Positions 1 to 9,037 of a DNA stretch of 64,000 nucleotides are shown piece by piece; position 1 is the stretch's first letter, and every line of letters begins with the position of its first letter. Origin of the DNA: Bacillus sp. es.036 (GTDB lineage Bacteria; Bacillota; Bacilli; Bacillales; Guptibacillaceae); assembly GCF_002563635.1 (NCBI RefSeq), contig NZ_PDIZ01000001.1, forward strand, positions 1,860,001 through 1,924,000. Reading direction: 5' to 3'. The position numbers and the translations under genes were made by a program. Under the pieces are notes generated by a model, which saw only the letters and a program-made list of their open reading frames with translations, was not told the DNA's origin and searched no databases.

Positions 1-77
1 CGAGTCTTTACTGGCACTTTATCGATGTGATTTGGGTGATGATTTTTACTATTGTTTATTTAATAGGAAAGGTGTGA
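1..77 (+). CDS. ctaE: Cytochrome c oxidase subunit III, C-terminal end (partial)
   Basis: Reading codons from base 3 gives an open frame ending in TGA at 75-77. It encodes SLYWHFIDVIWVMIFTIVYL followed by IGKV. This is the usual C-terminus of a haem-copper oxidase subunit III: the YWHF[IV]DV[IV]W motif, then the last membrane helix. The rest of the gene lies left of the window. The subunit IV gene follows after 5 bases, which is the normal ctaE-ctaF order, so the identification rests on both motif and context. The piece is too short to judge anything else about the subunit. Confidence 0.85.
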   Translation, partial: SLYWHFIDVIWVMIFTIVYLIGKV

Positions 78-82
78 AACGA

Positions 83-358
83 TTGAACAAGCATACTAAA
101 AAAGAGATTCATAAACTCTTCCTTTCGTTCATCCTAATGATTTTATTAACAGCTTTAGCTTTTTTCCTTGTTCTCTATCATCTCATTTCACCACCTTTCT
201 TAATCGTTCTTATCACCTTCTTTGCTCTCATTCAAATCTTGATCCAGCTGGATCGATTTATGGATATACGTGAAAAGGAAGGTAAATATCGTTTAACATC
301 TCTAATAGGTGGAAGTTTTGTTGCTCTCCTGGCGATTGTTTACTTAATGCTTCTTTAA
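83..358 (+). CDS. ctaF: Cytochrome c oxidase subunit IV (CtaF/COX4-type)
   Basis: This 91-residue membrane protein has three predicted helices, near residues 12-32, 37-57 and 72-90. Family hallmarks of bacterial oxidase subunit IV are visible: an LSFILMILLTALAF first helix, ALIQILIQLDRFM at the end of helix two, then a charged loop. It is a small accessory subunit of the membrane-bound terminal oxidase. I place the start at TTG 83 because AAAGGTG sits 8 bases upstream and the frame then begins just after the ctaE stop; a longer frame from base 32 would overlap ctaE. It is the last gene of the oxidase operon and is followed by a strong hairpin. Confidence 0.8.
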   Translation: MNKHTKKEIHKLFLSFILMILLTALAFFLVLYHLISPPFLIVLITFFALIQILIQLDRFMDIREKEGKYRLTSLIGGSFVALLAIVYLMLL

Positions 359-384
359 AAGGTCGTTTTATGATTTTTCACATG

Positions 385-425
385 CAAGAATACTCCGGAG
401 GGCTTAACGCTCCGGAGTATTCTTG
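385..425. terminator. Strong inverted repeat between convergent ctaF and FUSC genes
   Basis: A perfect 16-bp stem (385-400 with 410-425) encloses a 9-base loop. It lies between two converging genes and probably ends transcription both ways. The right arm encodes the last residues of the FUSC protein, whose stop is at 404-406. No clear T-run follows on either strand, which lowers certainty. Confidence 0.55.
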
Positions 426-2641
426 TAGAAATCATAGCTTGCTGCTTCTCTTTTCTTGGAAACACCTAACTCTTTCCCTAATATTAAAAGCGACTGGTTA
501 ATTCTCCAGATATAGTACAAGTCATTCACAAATTTCTTCACTTCTTGATCTTCTTGGGGAATGTTTTCTGAAAGACCTTCAATATATTCCCTTTCTTTAT
601 TTAGATTGTACATGATTAATCCAGTCTCACCTTTTAGAAGTTTCAGTAAGGTAAGAATATTGTGTTTTATTACTTCCTTTACTAGCTGAAGCGTTTTTTC
701 TGATCCTTTGACAATAGTCGAACGACTGTTACGATTTGTAGAAGCAAGTAAATGCTTAGCAAAATAATTAATCGCGGTTAGAACGGTCAACCAACGCTCA
801 ATTCCTGAACGAGCTAGAATAGCAGGTCTGTTACGAAGTGGCCTTGCATCTTCTGCTATTTTCCTCATCTGTTCGTCAATACCAAACGCTTGGTTGGTAA
901 AATCATAGTGTTTCTTACCATCTGTAAAAGATTCAAGATAATCTGTCACGTACGTACTTAATTTAGTTAAAAAATCTTCAGCGGTATTTGCAACCTTATC
1001 ACGAGTGCTTTTCGGATAAATAATTGCAGCTGCAAGAAACCCGATAAAGGCTCCTGCAAGTGTATCAAATACTCGAGCCATTAATATCTGCTCAGTAATA
1101 CCACCCAATATAAAATCGTACATAATCGCGATCAGCATCGTCATCCAAAACATCATCATAGCATAGGAAATGGATAATAAATAAAATGCCATAAAGATGC
1201 AGCAAAACAACGCAATTAACTCTAAAATAACCTGACCCGCAAGAAGATGTGCCAGTCCAAAACCAGCAATGGCACCAAAAATTGTCCCAAGAGATCTTTG
1301 AAATGCTTTCTGGAGGGTCATTCCTACGGTATCCGTACCTAACAAAACAACAAAAGCAGAAAGAAGAACCCAGTATTGATGAGCGGGCGATAGAAAATAT
1401 CCTAGAAAAATCGCCACTGCTCCTGCTACTATAGCCTGTAAAGCTTTTATTGTTGCAGCTCTCGGCTGTTTCGCCTTTTCTTCTATGTTTACGTTCTCTT
1501 TCTTTATTTCTTCAGCGTCTTCTAGCCGCTCTTTCTCCTCAATGTTTGCTATCCGTCTTTCTCCGAGTTCGATTGAACTATCAACTAGGTGATTGGCAAT
1601 TGATTCAATCCTTCTAATTAGCCACAGCCAATCTTTATTTTGATGATCGGAAACTCTCAGTTCAATTAACTGATTTTTAAGCTCTTCTATCACGTTCTCT
1701 GTTTGCTTTAAATTTCCGACAATGTCATGACTTCGCAACACTTCCGCATCTCGAACCGATTCTACCAGCTGATAAAGCAGCTTTCTAACTTCATTATGCT
1801 CTAGCGCGTGAAGTTCTTTCATTCTTTTAACTGCTGGATAAAGAGTTTCAATTAACATCTCAGCATCGAATACGTACATTCTTAATTGCTCTGCGTCTAT
1901 ACCTGGCCATACTTCTCCTGGATCTGTAGTTGTTAATTGGCTGGATATGACTTGAGCATATTCATTTAACTTTTTGACATCACGTTTTAATAGAAGTGCC
2001 CTATAGCGATTTGGAGTAGGATCTGCAATTGCATCAAGAACAAGATCAAGCGTAAGGTTTGTTTGGATGTGGAAAGAGTTCATACTTCGACTTAGTTGTC
2101 TTTTCGGTTTGTTTTTGAAAAGGATAAAATGATACAGATAAGAAAACCCGCCACCTACCAGTATCCCGATAATAAATCCAGGCAAATCAAGTGGCTGAAG
2201 ATTTAAAAGGGTTGAAAAATAAATCGATAAAAAGGCGATCATAAAGATACCAAAATATCGAAAACCATAATGCTGTAAATAGTAAGCAAAAAAGATAACG
2301 AGCAAAAACAATCCATCTGTCATAAAGGGGATCGAACTAAGATAAGTTCGCACAGTTAGCCAGATCATACTTGAAATAACTAACAAAAGCGCAGTGATTT
2401 TTTTCTTTTTATCTGTGTCATCATTCACAAGCAGTAATGACAAAAGACTCACGACACCTGCAAGAATAGCCGGTGTAAACGACATTTCGAGTAGTGCCGT
2501 CAACCATAGCATGAACATAACGGATGAAAAAACACTAATTGTAATTCTCGCTGCTTGATGTAACCTTGTCCTGCCGGGGTCTGCAGCAGCTAAACGAGCC
2601 CACCAGCTTTTTATGATCGATTTTTTATTTTTAGTCAGCAT
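404..2641 (-). CDS. FUSC-family integral membrane protein (aromatic acid exporter-like)
   Basis: The 745-residue protein has two membrane blocks: about residues 28-175, then about 395-545. A charged cytoplasmic region (180-385) separates them, and a soluble tail follows. This two-block arrangement is that of the FUSC/YccS/aromatic acid exporter superfamily, whose characterised members export aromatic carboxylates. Residues around 390-500, with paired short helices such as AIKALQAIVAGAVAIFLGYF, fit the second FUSC domain. The substrate cannot be read from the sequence. The ATG at 2641 has no obvious ribosome-binding site, so the start is uncertain. The gene stands alone and converges on ctaF. 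Confidence 0.75.
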   Translation of the reverse strand: MLTKNKKSIIKSWWARLAAADPGRTRLHQAARITISVFSSVMFMLWLTALLEMSFTPAILAGVVSLLSLLLVNDDTDKKKKITALLLVISSMIWLTVRTYLSSIPFMTDGLFLLVIFFAYYLQHYGFRYFGIFMIAFLSIYFSTLLNLQPLDLPGFIIGILVGGGFSYLYHFILFKNKPKRQLSRSMNSFHIQTNLTLDLVLDAIADPTPNRYRALLLKRDVKKLNEYAQVISSQLTTTDPGEVWPGIDAEQLRMYVFDAEMLIETLYPAVKRMKELHALEHNEVRKLLYQLVESVRDAEVLRSHDIVGNLKQTENVIEELKNQLIELRVSDHQNKDWLWLIRRIESIANHLVDSSIELGERRIANIEEKERLEDAEEIKKENVNIEEKAKQPRAATIKALQAIVAGAVAIFLGYFLSPAHQYWVLLSAFVVLLGTDTVGMTLQKAFQRSLGTIFGAIAGFGLAHLLAGQVILELIALFCCIFMAFYLLSISYAMMMFWMTMLIAIMYDFILGGITEQILMARVFDTLAGAFIGFLAAAIIYPKSTRDKVANTAEDFLTKLSTYVTDYLESFTDGKKHYDFTNQAFGIDEQMRKIAEDARPLRNRPAILARSGIERWLTVLTAINYFAKHLLASTNRNSRSTIVKGSEKTLQLVKEVIKHNILTLLKLLKGETGLIMYNLNKEREYIEGLSENIPQEDQEVKKFVNDLYYIWRINQSLLILGKELGVSKKREAASYDFYKNTPER

Positions 2642-2800
2642 AAGTTAATCATATCGAAAATACTTTCGTTCTGCCAACTATGTGTATCGAATCTTTACTT
2701 TTTTCTTCTTTTAGCTAGTTGGTCTTATCGCCTTGACGACTTGTTATGTCTCCTTTTTGATCATTAAGGAGGCTATGTTTTTGTTACTACTTTGCAATAG

Positions 2801-2834
2801 AAAAACCTTTGAAGAAAATTCTTCAAAGGTTTTT
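2801..2834 (-). terminator. Terminator of the BCCT transporter gene
   Basis: A perfect 16-bp stem (2801-2816 with 2819-2834) has a 2-base loop. It carries an A/T tract at both ends and sits directly behind the stop codon at 2837. Confidence 0.8.
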
Positions 2835-2836
2835 CG

Positions 2837-4366
2837 TTAAACTGTTTTTAAATCTTTCTTCGCTTTTACTTTCTTATCCGTAGTCTTCTGCTTTCTAGGA
2901 ACTTCTTCATTAAAGGATTTAAGCATTCCCCAACAGGTAAATAAAAGTATGATGGTTAGTGGAAAGGCACTGACAATAATCGCCGTTTGCATGCTCTCAA
3001 GGCCACCTGTCACCATTAAAACCACTGCAGAGGCAGATAAGATGAAACCCCAGCTGAATTTCACGAAATTTGGAGGATTTAAGCTTCCATTCGTCGTTTG
3101 CATACCTAAAACAAACGTTGCGGAATCAGCTGATGTGATAAAGAAGGTAGAGATTAACAATAACGTTACTACGGTTAAAATGCTTCCCAAAGGAAGTTGC
3201 TCATATAAATAAAACAAACCAGTCTCAAGACTTTGACCTGCTATATCCGTTCCCTGTGTAAAATCAAAGAATATGCCAGAGCCACCGAAAATACCAAACC
3301 AAAATGCACAAACAACCGTAGGTACAACCGTAACAGCGATCATAAACTCTCTAATCGTCCGTCCTTTTGAAACCCTGGCGATAAACGTTCCTACAAACGG
3401 TGACCAGGCAATCCACCATGCCCAGTAAAAGATCGTCCAGTTCTGAATCCATGATTCATTGTCCGCGTTCATCGGCGCTAATCTCATTCCCATTGCAAAT
3501 ATGTTTTGTACATATTCACCAAACGTGGTAACAAATAGATCTAATACAAATTTAGTTGGACCTAGAATGACGAAAAGAATAAGAAGTACGACAGCAAGAG
3601 CCATATTGGCATTACTTAAATATTTGATTCCTTTTTTAATACCTGTCCCAGCTGAAATTGTAAAGAGAACGGTAATAATAGCGATAATAATCAATTGTAT
3701 TGTAAAGTTATTCGGGATATTAGTTAAGTAGCTCAACCCACCGTTGATTTGCTGAGCACCAAGTCCTAACGAAGCAGCTACACCAAATATTGTTGCAAAA
3801 ACGGCTACGACATCAACCGTAATCCCGATCGGGCCTTTCACTTTATCGCCTATAAGTGGATAAAGAGTTGCACTCATTAATCCAGGCGCCCCCTTACGAA
3901 ATTTGTAATACGCTAATGCTAAAGCAATCGTAGCGTAAATGGCCCATGCATGGAATCCCCAATGTAAATATGTATAGCGAAGGGCCAGGTGTGCGGATTC
4001 AACCGTTCCTCCTTCACCATATGGCGGGGTAGAAAAGTGGGACATCGGTTCTGATACTCCAAAGAACAATAGCCCTATTCCCATCCCGGCGCTAAAGAGC
4101 ATGGCAAACCAGGTAAGTCTACTGTATTCAGGCTTATCTGTATCTTTTCCTAACTTGATATGCCCGAACCTGCTAAAAATTAAATAAATAGCAAATACTA
4201 AAAAGAATGTTGCAGCAAGCTGATAAAACCATCCAAACTGATCCAAAAAGAAATTTTGAGATACCGTCATAACCTGGTCTAGATTGCCTGGAGAGATCAC
4301 ACCCCAACTGACAAAAGCAATTGCAATTGCAATTCCAATCCAAAAAACTTTTGTAACTTTGTTCAT
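2837..4366 (-). CDS. opuD: BCCT-family compatible-solute transporter (OpuD-like)
   Basis: A 509-residue, 12-helix secondary transporter of the betaine/choline/carnitine family, the length of B. subtilis OpuD. Visible hallmarks are the glycine-rich GMGIGLLFFGVSEPMSHF segment, LHWGFHAWAIYA, the substrate-cage motif WAWWIAWSPFVG followed by FIARVSKGRTIREF, and a basic C-terminal tail. BCCT members of this class take up glycine betaine with Na+ for osmoprotection. Betaine as substrate is inferred from family. ATG 4366 is preferred over an upstream in-frame GTG because AGGAG lies 8 bases before it. The gene is monocistronic with its own terminator. Confidence 0.85.
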   Translation of the reverse strand: MNKVTKVFWIGIAIAIAFVSWGVISPGNLDQVMTVSQNFFLDQFGWFYQLAATFFLVFAIYLIFSRFGHIKLGKDTDKPEYSRLTWFAMLFSAGMGIGLLFFGVSEPMSHFSTPPYGEGGTVESAHLALRYTYLHWGFHAWAIYATIALALAYYKFRKGAPGLMSATLYPLIGDKVKGPIGITVDVVAVFATIFGVAASLGLGAQQINGGLSYLTNIPNNFTIQLIIIAIITVLFTISAGTGIKKGIKYLSNANMALAVVLLILFVILGPTKFVLDLFVTTFGEYVQNIFAMGMRLAPMNADNESWIQNWTIFYWAWWIAWSPFVGTFIARVSKGRTIREFMIAVTVVPTVVCAFWFGIFGGSGIFFDFTQGTDIAGQSLETGLFYLYEQLPLGSILTVVTLLLISTFFITSADSATFVLGMQTTNGSLNPPNFVKFSWGFILSASAVVLMVTGGLESMQTAIIVSAFPLTIILLFTCWGMLKSFNEEVPRKQKTTDKKVKAKKDLKTV

Positions 4367-4576
4367 CCTGTCCACTCCTATTAATATTTATGTGGATCTA
4401 AAAAATATTTCAAAATAATAACCACATGTTTTTAATCATAAGCATAAACGAGAATATTTTCAAATTTTTATAAGAATTTAGTATAATATACCCCGTTCGT
4501 GTTTACTACAAACAACTGTTTGTTTCCACATATCTCTTACTAATATCAATTAACACCTTCACTATTTTTCTCGATA

Positions 4577-4606
4577 AAAAAGCAGAGGCGGTCGCCTCTG
4601 CTTTTT
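4577..4606 (-). terminator. Terminator of the sigma/anti-sigma operon
   Basis: A near-perfect 14-bp stem (AAAAAGCAGAGGCG with CGCCTCTGCTTTTT) closes on a 2-base loop. It has A/T runs on both sides and lies immediately after the anti-sigma stop. Confidence 0.85.
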
Positions 4607-4611
4607 GGAAA

Positions 4612-5373
4612 TTATAATCCTGAACTTAATACTATTTTTCCTTTAGGTGTTTCACTTTTACTATCCGGCTCGAGTGTGATTGCTACAGCATCCCAGTTGT
4701 GATCTCCCTCATATTCAACCTGGTAGGCAACTTCGCCTTTACCTTGTTGATTTGGGGTAAAGAAACCAGCTCGATAAGGCTTGTCATCTTCAAGCAACCA
4801 AACCTGGTACACTTGATCACCTTCTGTTTCTGCCACGTCGTTAACCTCAACCACTAAATTCATTTTTCCATCTTCATTCATTAGAGCAGCAGAGCCTGCC
4901 GATGCTTCTGCTTCAGAAGGCTGTAACTGAACCGCTTTGATCAAAGAGGAAATTTCTTCTGGCTGTGTAGTCTCATCTTCACCTTCATTTACGAATGTAT
5001 AAACATTTCCTGCTAGAGAAAGAAATAGAGCTGCTGCTAAAGCTGGGGCTGCCCACTTTTTTTGTTTTGGCTTTCTCTCTGTTTGGAGATCGGTTACGTT
5101 ATTTTTTTGTTCAACCGAAAGACTTTCATTTGCAGTATCATTTGATTCAACCATATCACTTTCAAAAACGCTTGCCAGAACGCGTTCTTTCATTCCGGCA
5201 GGCGGCTCTTCCGGGATGGAGAGATAAGGAAGGTCACCTGTCAATTCTTCCAGCTCCTTTAACTCCTCTCTGCACTCTTCACATGATAAGAGATGAGCTT
5301 CGAACTGCTCTCTTTCTTCGTTTGATAAGGTTCCATTAAAATAATCGAGCAGTTGTTCACAATTTGCTTTCAT
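4612..5373 (-). CDS. RskA-type anti-sigma factor with zinc-finger (ZAS) domain
   Basis: The 253-residue membrane anti-sigma factor has three parts. An N-terminal ZAS domain carries C5 and the H27-x3-C31-x2-C34 motif. A single membrane helix lies near 105-125 (APALAAALFLSLAGNVYTFV). The extracytoplasmic RskA domain contains VYQVWLLEDDKPYRAGFF and HNWDAVAITLEP. It should hold the adjacent ECF sigma factor inactive at the membrane until it is cleaved or released. The start at 5373 is supported by AAAGGAGGGG upstream and makes a 17-bp overlap with the sigma gene, so the two are translationally coupled. The inducing signal is not visible. Confidence 0.88.
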   Translation of the reverse strand: MKANCEQLLDYFNGTLSNEEREQFEAHLLSCEECREELKELEELTGDLPYLSIPEEPPAGMKERVLASVFESDMVESNDTANESLSVEQKNNVTDLQTERKPKQKKWAAPALAAALFLSLAGNVYTFVNEGEDETTQPEEISSLIKAVQLQPSEAEASAGSAALMNEDGKMNLVVEVNDVAETEGDQVYQVWLLEDDKPYRAGFFTPNQQGKGEVAYQVEYEGDHNWDAVAITLEPDSKSETPKGKIVLSSGL

Positions 5374-5929
5374 CTGAGACCCCTCCTTTCTCACCGAGAC
5401 TGGTTTTTAAATGTTTTAACGCTAGCCGAATTCGGCCTTTCACAGTACCCAGCGGGAGGTCGAACTCTTCCGAAATTTTTTTATGGGTCATGCCTTTAAA
5501 ATAAAACATCTCAATTATTTTCTTTTGATCACCTTTTAGTTTTGACACGGCTGTGCGAAGTATCTGACCTCTTTCTTTCCACTCAACCTGGTCCTCCACT
5601 GATGCTTCATCACTATGCAATGCGTCACGTTCGTCTAATTCAAAGTCCGGCTCTTTCGACTGCTTACGTAAGAGATCAATAGCTGTATGTCTCGTCATTG
5701 TAAGTAGCCATGACGAAAACTTTCCTTTCTCTTCACTATACTGAGCCTTTCCTTTCCATAGCTTAATAAATACTTCTTGCATCACTTCTTCAGCAAGTCC
5801 TCCATCTTTTACAATTCGGTATGAGAAAGAATATAAAAGTTTTTCATATCGATCGTAAAGAGACGAGAGAGCTTTTTTATCCTTTGCCTGAACCTTATCA
5901 TACAGCTCGGCATCGTTAAGTTCTCTCAT
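5357..5929 (-). CDS. ECF RNA polymerase sigma factor
   Basis: The 190-residue sigma-70-family protein contains region 2 (DRYEKLLYSFSYRIV through EEVMQEVFIKLWKG and SSWLLTMTRHTAIDLLR), a short linker, and region 4 with its helix-turn-helix (FKGMTHKKISEEFDLPLGTVKGRIRLALKHL). It is of the SigK/RskA-partnered ECF type. AAGGAG precedes ATG 5929. It is co-transcribed with and overlaps the anti-sigma gene downstream. Autoregulation is usual for such pairs, but I could not define an ECF promoter with confidence. Confidence 0.9.
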   Translation of the reverse strand: MRELNDAELYDKVQAKDKKALSSLYDRYEKLLYSFSYRIVKDGGLAEEVMQEVFIKLWKGKAQYSEEKGKFSSWLLTMTRHTAIDLLRKQSKEPDFELDERDALHSDEASVEDQVEWKERGQILRTAVSKLKGDQKKIIEMFYFKGMTHKKISEEFDLPLGTVKGRIRLALKHLKTSLGEKGGVSDESKL

Positions 5930-6093
5930 ATCATTCTCCTTTTCATTGAAACTGACGCTAGCCTGAAGAGGCAGAAAAGCTTATGTATAGCTAACGTTAC
6001 TCAGTCTACTTTAGATGTGTTTTTTCGAAAAAATTTCTTAGAACCGCATGAAACCGTTTAATAAATAAAAAAAACGATTAGACTGTCCCCTTT

Positions 6094-6117
6094 AAAAAAG
6101 CCTTCCAATGGAAGGCT
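6094..6117 (-). terminator. Terminator of the HPr-like gene
   Basis: An 8-bp stem, AGCCTTCC/GGAAGGCT (6099-6106 with 6110-6117), is followed on the minus strand by a T-run. It overlaps the first base of the stop codon at 6117-6119. Confidence 0.75.
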
Positions 6118-6362
6118 CACGCTTCTTCAAATAACCCTAGTGAAAGGAATGCATCCTTAACGGCTGATGAATGACCACCTTTAACATCCAATTCGAGCGT
6201 CTGATCAGGTTGTAAAGAAAGCGCTAGGACACCTAGAAGACTTTTGGCATCGACTACCCAATGTTCTTTTTTCAATAAGATCGTTTCCTCAAAACGGCTT
6301 GCAGTATTCACAAGTTGACTGGCAGTTTCAGCAAAAACTGGTTTTAACACTTTTAACTTCAT
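6117..6362 (-). CDS. HPr/Crh-like protein lacking the phosphorylatable histidine
   Basis: This 81-residue protein aligns along its length with HPr/Crh. LVNTASRFEETILL matches helix 1 and strand 2, and VVDAKSLLGVLALSL matches the HPr segment around Ser46 (here Ser41). The active-site loop that holds His15 in HPr (GLHARPA) reads VFAETAS here, so the PTS phosphoacceptor is absent. By family knowledge, a protein with the serine but no histidine could act in regulation, as Crh does, but not in PEP-dependent sugar transport. Whether HPr kinase recognises it is unknown. GGAGGAGAGCGGAG precedes ATG 6362. It is monocistronic. Confidence 0.7.
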   Translation of the reverse strand: MKLKVLKPVFAETASQLVNTASRFEETILLKKEHWVVDAKSLLGVLALSLQPDQTLELDVKGGHSSAVKDAFLSLGLFEEA

Positions 6363-6553
6363 CTCCGCTCTCCTCCCACTTACTCGTAATTCTTTATCTA
6401 ATTCGAATTATAACATAACTGTCCGTGTCCATAATCTTTAAAGCTTTTTTAGAGTGCTATTTCGTGATCAATCTACCTGCTTTTTCATTTACGAAACTTT
6501 TCACTTGATGCATGTTCCTGTATGATAGGAATGATTAGATAAAAAAGAGGTGA

Positions 6554-7315
<762 letters not shown>

Positions 7316-7322
7316 TTATGTG

Positions 7323-7352
7323 AAAGACAGCGGTCGTTCCGCTGTCTTTTTT
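7323..7352 (+). terminator. Terminator of fabL
   Basis: The stem AAAGACAGCGG/CCGCTGTCTTT encloses a TCGTT loop and is followed by a T-run, 8 bases after the stop. Confidence 0.9.
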
Positions 7353-7398
7353 ACTATTATGTACATTAGCTCTAAGGCTACAATTGCACGAGTACCAG

Positions 7399-8313
7399 TT
7401 ACATAAAATCGAAAAAGTAACGAATCACATGAAAGAAAACAGGCGAAGTATAGGCAAGGCTGTCTACCCTACTCAAATAACTCTCTTCTAAAGCTCTCGG
7501 CTTTTTGCTATCTCCTAGTAGCAGGTCGCGTTTTAAAACTGAGATGGTTAAACTTCCAAGAAAACCAGCAACGCTAATTAAAATCCCTGAGAAAACGCCG
7601 AACAATGAATCAAATGGTGTTAAATATGGAAATAGTGTATAAGCAAACGCAGTCGTTGCTAGTAACGAACAGAAAAAACCTTCTAACGTGATGTAAGGAT
7701 TTGAAGAAGGTACAACTTTTCTCTTTCCTGCATATAGCGATACCACATAATGAACCACATCATTTACTTGAGTTAAAAGAACCAGGAACAAAACGAGATT
7801 TGCTCCATATACAGGGGAAGCAATCTGAAAATAAGCTAGATGACTTAAACCAAAAACCATCAGCATTAAGCCCCATTGCGTCGAACTTACTGATCTCAGA
7901 AATCCGAGTGTACCCTTCCCAACTATACGAGGCAGTGGAAGTAATAAGAAAACGTATACGGGAATAAAAACGATGAACATACCATACCAATCAATGAATA
8001 TCCAGTAAAATTGGATAGGCACCGCCACATATGACCATAAAAAAATTCTTCGATCAGCTTTTCTTGTTCTCATCATGGAGAAGTATTCTTTCAGCGCAAA
8101 GAAACTTAGAACCATTAGCGAAAATAGAGAAACAATTGGGTTAAATAATGTGGCCAAACAAAAAACTCCATACATCCCCCACCATGTTTTCACTTTTATT
8201 GTAAGGCCCGTAAAATCCTTATTAGGTTGCTTTTTCTTCACAATAATAAAAATTGTCTGTGCAGATAGTAATGAAAAGAATATAACGGTCAGTGTCCATA
8301 CTGTACTTTCCAG
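7399..8313 (-). CDS. CdsA-like phosphatidate cytidylyltransferase, apparent CTG start
   Basis: This polytopic membrane protein of 304 residues (from the proposed start) ends in a segment like the CDP-diglyceride synthetase signature: SVLKRDLLLGDSKK, a short spacer, then LSRVDSLAYTSPVFFH. Such enzymes make CDP-diacylglycerol from CTP and phosphatidate. This one is divergent, lacking the usual PGHGG spacer, so it is likely a paralogue rather than the essential CdsA. The first conventional start is GTG 8241, which has no ribosome-binding site. A perfect AAGGAGG lies 7 bases before an in-frame CTG at 8311-8313, and the 24 extra residues form the expected first membrane helix. Confidence 0.72.
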   Translation of the reverse strand: MESTVWTLTVIFFSLLSAQTIFIIVKKKQPNKDFTGLTIKVKTWWGMYGVFCLATLFNPIVSLFSLMVLSFFALKEYFSMMRTRKADRRIFLWSYVAVPIQFYWIFIDWYGMFIVFIPVYVFLLLPLPRIVGKGTLGFLRSVSSTQWGLMLMVFGLSHLAYFQIASPVYGANLVLFLVLLTQVNDVVHYVVSLYAGKRKVVPSSNPYITLEGFFCSLLATTAFAYTLFPYLTPFDSLFGVFSGILISVAGFLGSLTISVLKRDLLLGDSKKPRALEESYLSRVDSLAYTSPVFFHVIRYFFDFM

Positions 8314-8320
8314 AAAGGCA

Positions 8321-8327
8321 CCTCCTT
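8321..8327 (-). promoter_or_regulatory. Consensus ribosome-binding site supporting a CTG start
   Basis: AAGGAGG on the minus strand is separated by 7 bases from CTG (8313-8311) in the frame of the CdsA-like gene. No ATG, GTG or TTG in that frame is correctly spaced from it. Confidence 0.6.
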
Positions 8328-8386
8328 ACCATGATTGAAATGTTATGTATAATGAAAGAAAACGTCAAAACAAAAAGGAGTCGATT

Positions 8387-8938
8387 ATGACTCAAAAAGT
8401 ATACATTTTACTTTCTGATACAGGAACTCTCTTTACAAAATCGATCAAAAAATATACCAAAGCTCCATATAATCATGCCTCTCTTGCATTCGATGATCAA
8501 TTGCATGATATGTATAGCTTTGGAAGAAAAAAACCGAATAACCCTTTAACCGGTGGGTTTGTAAAGGAAAATGTCCTCACAGGAACATACCGCCGATATC
8601 CAAACACAACATGTGTGATTTACGAATTAAATGTCACCGAACGTGATGTGATTAAAATGAAGCGGTTACTAACAATCTTCATTAAAAATAAACAACGGTT
8701 TCTTTACAACATTCTTGGTGTTCTCGGTGTCTCAATGAATGAACCTATTGAGTTTAGTAATTCTTACTTCTGTTCGCAGTTCGTAGCTGAAGTTCTTCAT
8801 CGATCAGGCATTGAACTTTGGGATAAGCTTCCAGCCCTTGTTACGCCTGACGATTTTCGAAAATGCGAACGCCTCTCCCTCATTTACGAAGGAAAACTAC
8901 TTGATTATGAACCTATTAAAAAGCAATTATTGAAGTAA
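8387..8938 (+). CDS. Permuted papain-fold (NlpC/P60-superfamily, YiiX-like) protein
   Basis: The 183-residue cytoplasmic protein has no signal peptide. It has an N-terminal YNHASLAFDD segment, with a likely catalytic His, and a later NSYFCSQFVAEVLHRSG segment, with a likely catalytic Cys at the start of a helix. His before Cys is the order of the circularly permuted papain-like amidase/peptidase group (YiiX/LRAT-type). The substrate is unknown. AAAAAGGAG precedes ATG 8387, a better start than the in-frame ATG at 8345. It is transcribed divergently from the CdsA-like gene with a very short intergenic region. Confidence 0.65.
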   Translation: MTQKVYILLSDTGTLFTKSIKKYTKAPYNHASLAFDDQLHDMYSFGRKKPNNPLTGGFVKENVLTGTYRRYPNTTCVIYELNVTERDVIKMKRLLTIFIKNKQRFLYNILGVLGVSMNEPIEFSNSYFCSQFVAEVLHRSGIELWDKLPALVTPDDFRKCERLSLIYEGKLLDYEPIKKQLLK

Positions 8939-8995
8939 TCTCACTCTTTATCATTTTCCTTATATGGGTAATTTTTACACATTTATTTATTAATA

Positions 8996-9022
8996 AGGAC
9001 AGATTCGGATAGAATCTGTCCT
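8996..9022 (-). terminator. Likely terminator of ppaC
   Basis: A perfect 11-bp stem, AGGACAGATTC/GAATCTGTCCT, has a 5-base loop. It lies 16 bases past the ppaC stop and is followed on the minus strand by a mixed T/A tract rather than a pure T-run. Confidence 0.65.
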
Positions 9023-9037
9023 CGCTTGGAGCGTATA

